Made by a program: the position numbers and the translations under genes
The notes under the pieces: generated by a model
Database searches by the model: none
What the model was told of the DNA's origin: nothing
What the model saw: the letters and a program-made list of their open reading frames with translations, nothing else
Assembly: GCA_030598525.1 (NCBI GenBank)
Contig: JAUVPT010000083.1
Coordinates: 1 to 7,065, forward strand
DNA from: Gemmatimonadota bacterium
GTDB taxonomy: Bacteria > Gemmatimonadota > Gemmatimonadetes > Palauibacterales > Palauibacteraceae
Length of the DNA stretch: 7,065 nucleotides
Reading direction: 5' to 3'
Part shown: positions 1 through 6,491 of the stretch, one piece after another
Layout of the letters: the number at the start of each line of letters is the position of its first letter
Numbering within the stretch: the stretch's first letter is position 1

Positions 1-695
1 CGGCTGGAACGGTGGTCCTGTGCCGGGAGCAGACCGCCGGCAGGGGCCGGGCCGGGCACGAGTGGCACTCACCGAGGGACGCCGGAGTCTACCTCAGCAT
101 GGTTCTGCGGCCGGCAGATCTGTCGCACCCTGGCATGATCTCCATTCTGGGGGGACTCGGTATCGCCCAGCGTCTGGACGATCGCTTTGAAGGCCTGGCG
201 CCGGGACTGAAATGGCCGAACGACTTGATCACCGGGGGGCTGAAGATGGGGGGCGTCCTCGCGGAGGCGTCCTGGTCCGAGTCACGTCCACGCTACCTGG
301 TGGTGGGAGTGGGGATCAACGTTCGACCCCTCGGCAGCGAGGCCCCGGCGGATGTAGCGGAGAGAGCCACCGCCGTCGACTCCGAGATGGGTGAGACCGT
401 GCCACTCGTGCGGGTGGCGGACTGCGTGATCGCCGGACTCGAAACCTGGCTCCCCCGAGCGCCGGCTTCGCTCGAGGGAGACCTGCTGAACCAGGTGGAT
501 CGGTACGACTGGCTGCGAGATCGACGCGCCCGGTTGACGCTGCCGGGCGCGGAAGAAGGTCACCCCGGGACGTGCGTGGGCATCGCGCCTGACGGCGCCC
601 TGCTGTTTCGGCCGGACAGAGGGGCCCTTCGCAGGGTGAGCGATGGGGTGGTGGACCCGTGGGTGGATCAGGAATCCAGGGCGCGAGGAGAATGA
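1..695 (+). CDS. birA: Biotin--[acetyl-CoA-carboxylase] ligase (BirA), 5'-truncated by window edge
   Basis: Cytoplasmic enzyme that activates biotin with ATP to biotinyl-5'-AMP and attaches it to the lysine of biotin carboxyl carrier domains. The frame is open from base 3, so the true start lies before the window; about 230 residues are visible. Counting the codon at 3-5 as residue 1, the biotin/AMP-binding TAGRGR motif is at 11-16, KWPND at 70-74, and GLKMGGVLAE contains K81, the counterpart of the catalytic lysine. The C-terminal SH3-like domain (about 175-220, with the pattern G-I-A-P-D-G-A-L-L-F and V-S-D-G-V-V) is complete. Whether an N-terminal DNA-binding domain (repressor-type BirA) exists cannot be seen. 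The TGA at 693-695 is 1 nt before the coaX ATG, a common birA-coaX arrangement, so the two are almost certainly one transcript. Family assignment is secure. Confidence 0.95.
   Translation, partial: AGTVVLCREQTAGRGRAGHEWHSPRDAGVYLSMVLRPADLSHPGMISILGGLGIAQRLDDRFEGLAPGLKWPNDLITGGLKMGGVLAEASWSESRPRYLVVGVGINVRPLGSEAPADVAERATAVDSEMGETVPLVRVADCVIAGLETWLPRAPASLEGDLLNQVDRYDWLRDRRARLTLPGAEEGHPGTCVGIAPDGALLFRPDRGALRRVSDGVVDPWVDQESRARGE
685..690 (+). promoter_or_regulatory. Ribosome binding site of coaX (fixes its start)
   Basis: GAGGAG lies 6 nt before the ATG at 697. The frame is open further upstream (a GTG at 643), but the residues added there do not look like CoaX and overlap birA. This site and the family start (M-I-L-A-V-D-V-G-N-T) both point to 697. 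Confidence 0.8.
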
Positions 696-696
696 C

Positions 697-1479
697 ATGA
701 TCCTGGCTGTAGATGTGGGGAACACCGAGACGCTTCTCGGCCTCTATTCCGGATCCGAGATTCAAAGGAGCTGGCGAAGCAGCACCCAGCGCCACCCCAC
801 GGGCGACGAAATGGCCCTCATGCTCAGTGGCTTGCTGGCTACCGCGGTCGACGGGCCCGCGTCGATCGAGCGTGCCGTGATCGCGTCGGTCGTTCCGGCG
901 ATCGACCGCTCGTGGGATGAAGCGTTCGACCAACTGGCGATTCCGAGCCGCCGGATCGACGCATCCTCTCCATTGCCCGTGACGCTCGACGTGGATGAGC
1001 CGGCTTCCGTCGGGGCCGACCGGATCGTGAATACGCTGGGAACCCGTCGTCTTTACGCCCGCAACACGATCGTGGTGGACCTTGGCACTGCGACCACGTT
1101 CGATTGCATCACGGCCGACGGGGTCTTCCTGGGTGGAGTGATCGCTCCGGGGCCGCGGGCCGGGATCGACCGAATGCACCAGTACACGTCCAAGCTCCCC
1201 TCCGTGGAGATCCGGCTGCCGGAGAAGGTCATCGGCCGGCGGACCGTGACCTGCCTGGAATCGGGCGTGTTCTACTCGATCGTCGATGGGATCGACGGCA
1301 TCGTGCGACGTATCCTGGAAGAATGGGATCCGGACGATCCACTCGTGATCGCGACCGGCGGATTGGCCGATGTGATCGCACCGCATTGCCGGACCGTTCA
1401 CCAGGTGGATCCCTACCTCACACTGCACGGACTCATCTGCGCCGACGAGCACCTCGAACGGGAGGACCTCGCATCGTGA
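697..1479 (+). CDS. coaX: Type III pantothenate kinase (CoaX)
   Basis: Catalyses ATP-dependent phosphorylation of pantothenate, the first step of coenzyme A synthesis, in the cytoplasm. The product is 260 aa, normal for the family (about 250-270). It has the ASKHA-fold signatures in order: DVGNT phosphate-1 loop at residues 6-10 (D6), GADR at 106-109 (D108 is the expected catalytic base that contacts pantothenate), DLGTATTFD phosphate-2 loop at 128-136, and GGVIAPG at 146-152. The late segment ATGGLADVI also fits. Type III enzymes are not inhibited by CoA and typically need a monovalent cation; that is family knowledge, not seen here. The gene starts 1 nt after birA. Its TGA stop (1477-1479) overlaps the GTG start of the downstream peptidase, so the three genes are likely translationally coupled. 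Confidence 0.96.
   Translation: MILAVDVGNTETLLGLYSGSEIQRSWRSSTQRHPTGDEMALMLSGLLATAVDGPASIERAVIASVVPAIDRSWDEAFDQLAIPSRRIDASSPLPVTLDVDEPASVGADRIVNTLGTRRLYARNTIVVDLGTATTFDCITADGVFLGGVIAPGPRAGIDRMHQYTSKLPSVEIRLPEKVIGRRTVTCLESGVFYSIVDGIDGIVRRILEEWDPDDPLVIATGGLADVIAPHCRTVHQVDPYLTLHGLICADEHLEREDLAS
1460..1465 (+). promoter_or_regulatory. Ribosome binding site for the GTG-started M28 peptidase
   Basis: GGGAGG lies 10 nt before GTG 1476, inside the end of coaX. It supports GTG 1476 over the in-frame ATG at 1497, which has no comparable site and would remove the positively charged N-region of the signal peptide. The stop and start overlap as GTGA. Confidence 0.65.
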
Positions 1480-3749
1480 GACCACGGACCTCGGGGATGG
1501 TGACCGTCGTGATGATCGGCGGGCTGGCCCTGGCGAACGTGGTTCCTGCGTCCGCCGCGAGCGCTCAGGAGCGGCCGGGGACGCAGAGGGCGCAGGAGGT
1601 GCCTTCGATCACGGGCTTCGCCAACACGGAGTCTGTCGCCCAGGAGGAGTTCGAGCAGGCGCTGCTGGGCGCGATCGACCCTGACTCGGTCGGTCGCTGG
1701 GCGCGCACGCTCGCAGCGCGACCGCACGTGGCGGGAACCCCGGGGCAGGTGGCGACCCGGGACTCGGTGATCGCGTGGCACACGGCGGCCGGAATCGAAG
1801 CGGGATACGACTCCCTCATGCTCTACATGCCGCACCCCCTGTTGGTGTCGGTGGAGCGTACGTGGCCCGAGCCCATGACCTTCGATCTCATGGAGCCACC
1901 TGTTGCCGGGGACCCCGCGACAGGACTCGACGTGGTCCCCGTGTTCAACGCGTACTCGGGATCGGGCATTGCGGAGGCAGAAGTAGTCTTCGCCGGCTTT
2001 GGCCTGCCGGCGGACTACCGCACCCTGGATTCCGCCGGCGTCTCGGTCGAGGGGAAGATCGTGCTGGCCCGGTACGGCAGATCGTTCCGCGGGATCAAGG
2101 CCCGCGAGGCCGAAGCGCGAGGGGCGATCGGCCTGCTTCTGTACTCGGATCCAGCGAACGATGGGTTCGTGCGAGGCGAGGTGTACCCGGACGGCCCCAT
2201 GCGACCGGCCCGGGGCGTCCAGCGCGGCAGCGTTCTCAACGCCACGGGTGACCCGTCCACGCCGACGGGCCCCTCTCTGCTGGGAGCGCCTCGGGTTTCG
2301 GAAGAACAGATGGTGGGGGTCGCGCGCATTCCCGTGGTTCCCATCGGGTACGGTGCGGCGGAGGCTCTTCTTCAGCCCCTGGGCGGCTCCGCGGCGCCCG
2401 AGTCATGGCAGGGCGGGCTCGATCTGACGTATCGATTCGGCCCGGGTCCCACGCGCGTCCGAGTGGAGGTTCGTACGGAGTCGGGAGAGGCCGCTTATCA
2501 CTCGGCCTACAACACGATCGCGGTAATCGAAGGGGCTGACTGGCCGGACGAATGGGTCGTGATCGGTGCTCACCGCGACTCGTGGAGCCCTGGCGCCATC
2601 GACAACGTCAGTGGTACCGCGAGCGTAGTGGAAGTCGCCCGGGCCTTCGGGGCGGCGGCGGTACTCGGCCTGCGTCCACGGCGCACGGTCGTCTTCGCGA
2701 CATGGGACGCCGAGGAGTGGGGTATTGTCGGGTCGATTGAGTGGGTGGAGGCCCATGCGGATCGACTGCGAGCCTCGGTGGTGGCCTACGTGAATCAGGA
2801 CGCTCCCGTGTCGGGATCCTCTTTTGGTGCTGCGGCTTCGCCAGAGCTCAAGGCGCTGGCCCGCGCCGCAGCGCGTCGAGTGGACGAACCCACTCGGGCC
2901 GGCACCGTATACGATGCCTGGTTGACCCGGGTGGCCGAGCGCCTCGGCGACCAGCCGCTCGGCCCCGAACCCCTCCCCGTCGGGGATCTCGGCGGTGGTT
3001 CGGATCATAAGGGCTTCTACCAGCACCTGGGCATCCCGGCGATCGGTTTCGGCTTCGGTGGGGCCGGTGGCGTCTACCACTCGATGTATGACACGCCCAG
3101 GTGGATGCAGGAGTACGGTGACCCCGGATACCTGTATCACGCTGCCGTGGCGCGAGTCGCCGCCGTCGTGGTGTCCCGTCTCGCCAACGCCGACATTCTG
3201 CCCTACGACTTCGCCGAATTGGCGGATGTGGTTCGGGAGCGGGCGGTTCACGTCGAGAGCGAGGTGGAATCGGCCCTGGTGGCGGCTACAGCGACCGAGC
3301 ATGCGGTAGGCGACGCCGCGCTGGAAGTACAGGCCGATGCCCCGATTGCCGGTAAGGTACGCGTGGCGCTGCGAGGTCTTTGGTCTTCGATTGCCTCAAT
3401 CGAGGAAGAGGCGGCGGCCTACTCGCTCGCCCGTCAACGTTGGCTGGAGGACACGGCGCTGGCGCCTGAAACCGCGAGCCGGGTCAACCAGCACCTGAGA
3501 GCGGCGAGCCTCTCTCTTACCAGTGACACCGGACTGCCCGGCGAGGAGTGGAGTCGGCAGTTACTGTTCGCTTCGGACCCGGACAACGGCTATGCCACGT
3601 TGCCGATGCCGGCAGTACGGCTGGCGCTGCGCTCAGGCGACCTGGATGCGGTGGCCGATCGTGTCGAAGAGCTGGCGCGGCATCTGGCCAGGGCGACCCG
3701 CCACCTGGCGGCCGCGAGAGCAGTGCTGGAAGAGCAGGGTGATTCCTAA
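1476..3749 (+). CDS. Secreted M28B metallopeptidase, glutamate carboxypeptidase II / transferrin-receptor-like
   Basis: A 757-aa exported di-zinc exopeptidase; the substrate is not known. A Sec signal peptide (R2, R4, hydrophobic 8-24, likely cut after the ASA at 28-30) has no lipobox cysteine, so the product should be periplasmic or secreted. A PA domain is inserted at about 150-285 (KIVLARYG, YSDP, GVQRG, LNATGDP). The M28 catalytic core follows, with expected zinc ligands H366 (AHRDSW), D376 (GAIDN), E414, D442 (NQD) and H535 (YHSMYD), and the general base E413 in WDAEEW. A TFR-type dimerisation domain fills about 600-745. Length and domain order match human GCPII. From memory of GCPII, S1' residues F209, R210 and N257 appear kept (F204, R205, N255), but the position of K699 is glycine (G705, next to Y706), so glutamate specificity is doubtful. 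The gene overlaps coaX; the start rests on the RBS and signal peptide. Confidence 0.92.
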   Translation: MRPRTSGMVTVVMIGGLALANVVPASAASAQERPGTQRAQEVPSITGFANTESVAQEEFEQALLGAIDPDSVGRWARTLAARPHVAGTPGQVATRDSVIAWHTAAGIEAGYDSLMLYMPHPLLVSVERTWPEPMTFDLMEPPVAGDPATGLDVVPVFNAYSGSGIAEAEVVFAGFGLPADYRTLDSAGVSVEGKIVLARYGRSFRGIKAREAEARGAIGLLLYSDPANDGFVRGEVYPDGPMRPARGVQRGSVLNATGDPSTPTGPSLLGAPRVSEEQMVGVARIPVVPIGYGAAEALLQPLGGSAAPESWQGGLDLTYRFGPGPTRVRVEVRTESGEAAYHSAYNTIAVIEGADWPDEWVVIGAHRDSWSPGAIDNVSGTASVVEVARAFGAAAVLGLRPRRTVVFATWDAEEWGIVGSIEWVEAHADRLRASVVAYVNQDAPVSGSSFGAAASPELKALARAAARRVDEPTRAGTVYDAWLTRVAERLGDQPLGPEPLPVGDLGGGSDHKGFYQHLGIPAIGFGFGGAGGVYHSMYDTPRWMQEYGDPGYLYHAAVARVAAVVVSRLANADILPYDFAELADVVRERAVHVESEVESALVAATATEHAVGDAALEVQADAPIAGKVRVALRGLWSSIASIEEEAAAYSLARQRWLEDTALAPETASRVNQHLRAASLSLTSDTGLPGEEWSRQLLFASDPDNGYATLPMPAVRLALRSGDLDAVADRVEELARHLARATRHLAAARAVLEEQGDS

Positions 3750-3760
3750 GTACCCCACGC

Positions 3761-3961
3761 CTACTTCACCCGCCGCAGCTTCTCCCGCACCTTCTCGGCG
3801 TCCTTCGGACTTACGATCCGCAGGACGAAGTACCCGATCACGAGAACGAGTCCGACTTTGAGCGCGATGGCGAGCAGCGGCACCAACAGCCCGAACAGCA
3901 GACTGAGAACCACCATCCCCACAAAGCCCAGAACCAGCAGCGTCACGATTGCCCGTATCAT
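3761..3961 (-). CDS. Small two-helix membrane protein, function unknown
   Basis: A 66-aa protein not recognised as a named family. Residues about 4-32 are very hydrophobic (a helix with P28 near its end), and 34-50 form a second hydrophobic stretch. They are followed by a short charged basic tail (PKDAEKVREKLRR). This predicts a hairpin or two-pass inner-membrane peptide with a cytoplasmic amphipathic tail. The gene is believable despite its size because a GGGAGG ribosome site (complement of 3969-3974) sits 7 nt before the ATG, and the composition is membrane-like throughout. It converges on the M28 gene with only 11 bp between the stops, and no hairpin terminator is visible there. It ends in TAG, which matters for interpreting the amber codon in groEL. 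It is transcribed away from groES out of the shared intergenic region. A role cannot be inferred. Confidence 0.72.
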   Translation of the reverse strand: MIRAIVTLLVLGFVGMVVLSLLFGLLVPLLAIALKVGLVLVIGYFVLRIVSPKDAEKVREKLRRVK

Positions 3962-3968
3962 CTTGGTT

Positions 3969-3974
3969 CCTCCC
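3969..3974 (-). promoter_or_regulatory. Ribosome binding site of the 66-aa membrane protein
   Basis: The complement reads GGGAGG, 7 nt upstream of the ATG at 3961. It is the main reason for accepting such a short gene. No confident -35/-10 pair could be assigned for it in the bases beyond. Confidence 0.7.
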
Positions 3975-4107
3975 TATTCGCTTCCGCGCCGGCCCACGCG
4001 TCCTTGCGTTCAGCAGGAGGCAGGCGGCGATTCATTCACATTCGCCTGACTCTACGTCTGCCGGGTACGCGGGGTTTCAGGCCAGCCCTTCTGGCAGGCG
4101 TGTGTCA

Positions 4108-4127
4108 CGCTGACAGGCCTGTCAGCG
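4108..4127. repeat. Perfect 20-bp palindrome, candidate operator
   Basis: CGCTGACAGGCCTGTCAGCG reads the same on both strands with no central gap. It stands about 100 bp upstream of the groES -35 box and about 145 bp upstream of the membrane-gene start. No T-run follows on either side, so it is not a terminator. The form suggests a binding site for a dimeric regulator, but I do not recognise the motif. Confidence 0.55.
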
Positions 4128-4225
4128 ACCTGCGCCAGGCCGGCAGTTGAATCCGCCTGAAAGCCACGGAAAGCAGGCTGTGCGCCTGGCACGGAGCGTG
4201 CTTGAGTCATGAGCCGGACGACGAC

Positions 4226-4253
4226 TTGACCGTGGCCGCGCGCCACGTATTAT
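4226..4253 (+). promoter_or_regulatory. Sigma70-type promoter of groES-groEL
   Basis: The -35 box TTGACC (4226-4231, 5 of 6 to TTGACA) and the -10 box TATTAT (4248-4253, 5 of 6 to TATAAT) are separated by 16 nt. The expected start of transcription is near 4260, which puts the CIRCE operator at about +5 to +32, its usual place. The leader of roughly 93 nt runs to the groES ATG. Confidence 0.8.
4231..4247. repeat. Inverted repeat filling the promoter spacer
   Basis: CGTGGC (4231-4236) and GCCACG (4242-4247) are perfect inverted arms around CGCGC. The dyad starts on the last base of the -35 box and ends on the base before the -10 box, so any protein bound here would directly affect polymerase. 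It could be a second operator; a chance dyad in GC-rich DNA is also possible. Confidence 0.45.
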
Positions 4254-4264
4254 GGGGGGCGCTT

Positions 4265-4291
4265 CTAGCACTCGAAATCAGAGAGTGCTAA
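4265..4291. promoter_or_regulatory. CIRCE element, HrcA operator
   Basis: CTAGCACTC (4265-4273), a 9-nt spacer, then GAGTGCTAA (4283-4291). This matches the CIRCE consensus TTAGCACTC-N9-GAGTGCTAA at 17 of 18 arm positions, with the first base C instead of T. HrcA binds it and represses chaperonin transcription; heat or unfolded-protein load on GroEL releases the repression. The hrcA gene is not in this window. A defective GroEL downstream would be expected to leave HrcA unfolded and the operon derepressed. Confidence 0.95.
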
Positions 4292-4352
4292 CAGCGACGG
4301 TCTCGGATGCGATGCAGGTTAACCGATAGCGGAAGCACCAGGAGGAGCAGAT

Positions 4353-4649
4353 ATGGCAAGCGCGAACATCAAGCCCATGGCCGATCGAGTGGTCATTGAG
4401 CCTCTCGAAGAGACGGAAGAGATGCGGGGCGGGCTCTACATTCCCGACACGGCCAAGGAGAAGCCGCAGCAGGGTACGGTCATCGCGGTGGGACCGGGCC
4501 GGCGCACGGATCAGGGAGAGCTGATCGAGGTTGAGCTCAAGGAAGGTGACAAGATCCTGTACGGCAAGTACTCGGGAACTGAGGTCACTGTGGATGGCAA
4601 CGAGTACCTCATCGTCCGTGAGACGGACGTCCTGGCGGTTCTCGGCTGA
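4353..4649 (+). CDS. groES: Co-chaperonin GroES (Hsp10)
   Basis: A 98-aa cytoplasmic co-chaperonin; as a heptamer it caps the GroEL ring and closes the folding chamber. The core starts KPMADRVVIEPLEE. The mobile loop (about residues 20-37) reads EEMRGGLYIPDTAKEKPQQ, where the hydrophobic tripeptide that docks on GroEL is L-Y-I rather than the I-V-L of E. coli. The VGPG turn and the closing segment (DGNEYLIVRETDVLAVLG) are typical, and length is normal. GGAGGAG at 4341-4347, 5 nt before the ATG, supports this start over the internal Met9. It is first gene of the heat-shock operon behind the CIRCE-controlled promoter; groEL follows 74 bp later. It is intact, unlike its partner. Confidence 0.97.
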   Translation: MASANIKPMADRVVIEPLEETEEMRGGLYIPDTAKEKPQQGTVIAVGPGRRTDQGELIEVELKEGDKILYGKYSGTEVTVDGNEYLIVRETDVLAVLG

Positions 4650-4674
4650 ATCGGCGACTGAAGAACAAACGAAG

Positions 4675-4693
4675 CGATCAGAATACCTGATCG
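4675..4693 (+). other. Stem-loop between groES and groEL
   Basis: CGATCAG, a 5-nt loop AATAC, then CTGATCG form a perfect 7-bp stem in the 74-bp groES-groEL gap, ending 13 nt before the groEL Shine-Dalgarno (AGAGGAG, 4707-4713). There is no T-run, so it is not a terminator. In some bacteria, for example Agrobacterium, the groESL mRNA is processed between the genes; this hairpin could serve such processing or stabilise the 3' end of a groES message. Confidence 0.5.
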
Positions 4694-5806
4694 ATCCGCA
4701 ATTTCTAGAGGAGTCCAATCAAGATGGCCAAGGAACTCGAATTTGACACCGAGGCGCGCGCCCGGCTCAAGAAGGGCGTTGACAAGCTTACCCAGGCCGT
4801 AAAGGTCACTCTCGGCCCCAAGGGGCGAAACGTAGTAATTGAGAAGAAATTCGGCAGCCCGACCGTCACCAAGGACGGGGTCACCGTGGCGAAGGAAGTC
4901 GAGCTGGACGATCCCGTCGAGGATCTCGGCGCGACGATGGTCAAGGAAGTCGCGACGAAGACCTCCGACAACGCGGGTGACGGCACTACGACGGCGACCA
5001 TTCTCGCCCAGGCGATCTACACTGAGGGCCTGAAGAGCGTCACGGCCGGCGTGAACCCGATGGCTCTGAAGCGGGGCATTGAAGGCGCGGTTGAGAACGT
5101 CGTCCAGCAGCTCGCCGACATGGCGGTGGAGACGAAGGGCAAGAAGGAGATTGCCCAGGTCGCCACGATCTCGGCCAACAGCGATCCGGTGATCGGTGAC
5201 CTGATCGCCGACGCGATGGAGAAGGTGGGCAAGGACGGAGTCATCACCGTGGAGGAAGCGAAGGGTCTCGAGACCACGCTCGAGACGGTGGACGGAATGC
5301 AGTTCGACCGGGGTTACCTGTCGCCGTACTTCGTCACGGATCCGGACAAGATGGAGGCCATTCTTGAGGATCCGCTGATCCTGATCCACGACAAGAAGAT
5401 CTCGTCGATGAAGGACCTCCTGCCGGTGCTCGAGAAGGTGGCCCAAATGGGCAAGCCTCTCATGATCATCTCCGAGGACGTGGAGGGAGAGGCCCTTGCC
5501 ACGCTGGTCGTGAACAAGCTCCGTGGCACACTCAAGGTCGCGGCCGTCAAAGCGCCCGGGTTCGGTGACCGTCGTAAGCAGATGCTGCAGGACGTCGCGA
5601 TCCTGACCGGTGGACAGGTCATCAGCGAGGAGCTCGGGTTCAAGCTCGAGAACGCGGTGGTCAGCGATCTCGGCTCTGCCAAGCGCATCGTGATCGACAA
5701 GGACGACACGATCATCGTGGATGGCGCTGGGGATACGGACAAGATCAAGGGCCGGATCAACGAGATCCGCGTCGCGATCGACAAGTCCACGTCCGACTAC
5801 GACCAG

Positions 5807-5837
<31 letters not shown>

Positions 5838-5887
5838 CCGGTGGCGTGGCCATCATCAACGTCGGCGCGGCGACCGAGACCGAGATG

Positions 5888-5890
5888 TAG
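5888..5890 (+). other. Premature amber TAG within groEL
   Basis: The codon follows GAG ATG and precedes GAG AAG AAG. The conserved GroEL context E-M-K-E-K-K-A-R-V-E-D predicts AAG here. TAG is also the normal stop of this same gene (6353-6355) and of the 66-aa membrane gene, so TAG is not simply reassigned in this genome. No start codon with a Shine-Dalgarno follows closely; the next in-frame candidate is GTG 6038, so restart after the stop is unlikely to give a useful protein. Confidence 0.95.
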
Positions 5891-6310
5891 GAGAAGAAGG
5901 CTCGGGTCGAGGACGCGCTTCATGCTACGCGGGCGGCCGTCGAAGAGGGTATCGTCCCCGGTGGTGGGGTTGCACTCCTGTGGGCGCAGAAGGAGCTGGA
6001 TGGCCTGAAGCGCGATGACTCAGACGAACAGATCGGTGTGCAGATCGTACGCCGTGCCCTGGAGGAGCCCCTGCGTCAGATCGCGGAGAACGCGGGCGTC
6101 GAGGGCTCGATCATCGTCGAGCGGGTCCGCGAGAAGAACTCTCTCAACTGGGGCTACAATGCCCAGACCAACGTGTACGAGGACCTGGTGAAGGCCGGCG
6201 TCATTGACCCGACCAAGGTCACGCGCACGGCACTGCAGAACGCTGCATCCATCTCCGGACTCCTTCTCACGACGGAGTGCGTCGTCGTGGACAGGCCAGA
6301 GAAGGAATCC

Positions 6311-6328
6311 GCCATGCCGGCCATGCCG
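6311..6328 (+). repeat. Two tandem 9-bp units in the groEL tail
   Basis: GCCATGCCG occurs twice in direct succession and encodes Ala-Met-Pro twice, just before the GGDMGGMY end. GroEL tails are low-complexity and vary in repeat number; nothing more is implied. Confidence 0.6.
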
Positions 6329-6386
6329 GGTGGTGATATGGGCGGGATGTACTAGTCGTTCGCTGTGTTGGGACGTACTACGGAGG

Positions 6387-6418
6387 ACGGCCCGGTCTCG
6401 TTAGACCGGGCCGTTTTT
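6387..6418 (+). terminator. Rho-independent terminator of groES-groEL
   Basis: A perfect 12-bp GC-rich stem (ACGGCCCGGTCT with AGACCGGGCCGT), loop CGTT, followed by a run of five T (6414-6418). It lies 31 nt after the groEL terminal stop. On the - strand no T-run follows the hairpin, so it acts in the + direction only and does not serve the converging membrane gene. Its position confirms that 6355, not 5890, is the original end of groEL. Confidence 0.95.
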
Positions 6419-6491
6419 CGTTCGGGGAGCTTCGCCCGTCAGCCACCGGAGTGTTAAGTTTTTCTGGCGGCATGAAGGTCATTCGTCCTCC

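Larger units (their letters stand above)
3962..4352. other. Divergent intergenic control region between the 66-aa membrane gene and groES
   Basis: 391 bp without a credible gene. A 64-codon reading frame on the - strand (4052-4246) has no RBS and covers the groES promoter, so I do not count it. The region holds, left to right: the membrane-gene leader, a short GCCAG/CTGGC inverted repeat (4081-4095), a perfect 20-bp palindrome (4108-4127), a GCACG-GAG-CGTGC repeat (4189-4201), the groES promoter (4226-4253) with a dyad in its spacer, the CIRCE operator (4265-4291), and a groES leader of about 90 nt. Confidence 0.7.

Noticed and set aside
316..1485. Long - strand open frame of 389 codons opposite birA and coaX
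   Set aside because: Arginine- and histidine-rich translation with no family character, antisense to two clear genes; typical shadow frame in GC-rich DNA.
4201..4221. HAIR element (HspR operator, CTTGAGT-N7-ACTCAAG) upstream of the groES promoter
   Set aside because: CTTGAGT at 4201-4207 is an exact left half, but the right half position reads CGGACGA with no match. A half-site alone is not enough.
4052..4246. 64-codon - strand reading frame between the membrane gene and groES
   Set aside because: No ribosome site, no recognisable domain, and it overlaps the groES promoter.
5888..5890. Amber codon as a sense codon (for example pyrrolysine, a lysine analogue, at a lysine position)
   Set aside because: TAG ends groEL itself at 6353 right before its terminator, and also ends the 66-aa gene at 3761, so it works as an ordinary stop here. 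No pyl genes are in the window.
6038..6355. Separate C-terminal GroEL gene started by GTG 6038 after the amber codon
   Set aside because: No Shine-Dalgarno before 6038, and it begins in the middle of the second equatorial segment; it is only the tail of the interrupted groEL.
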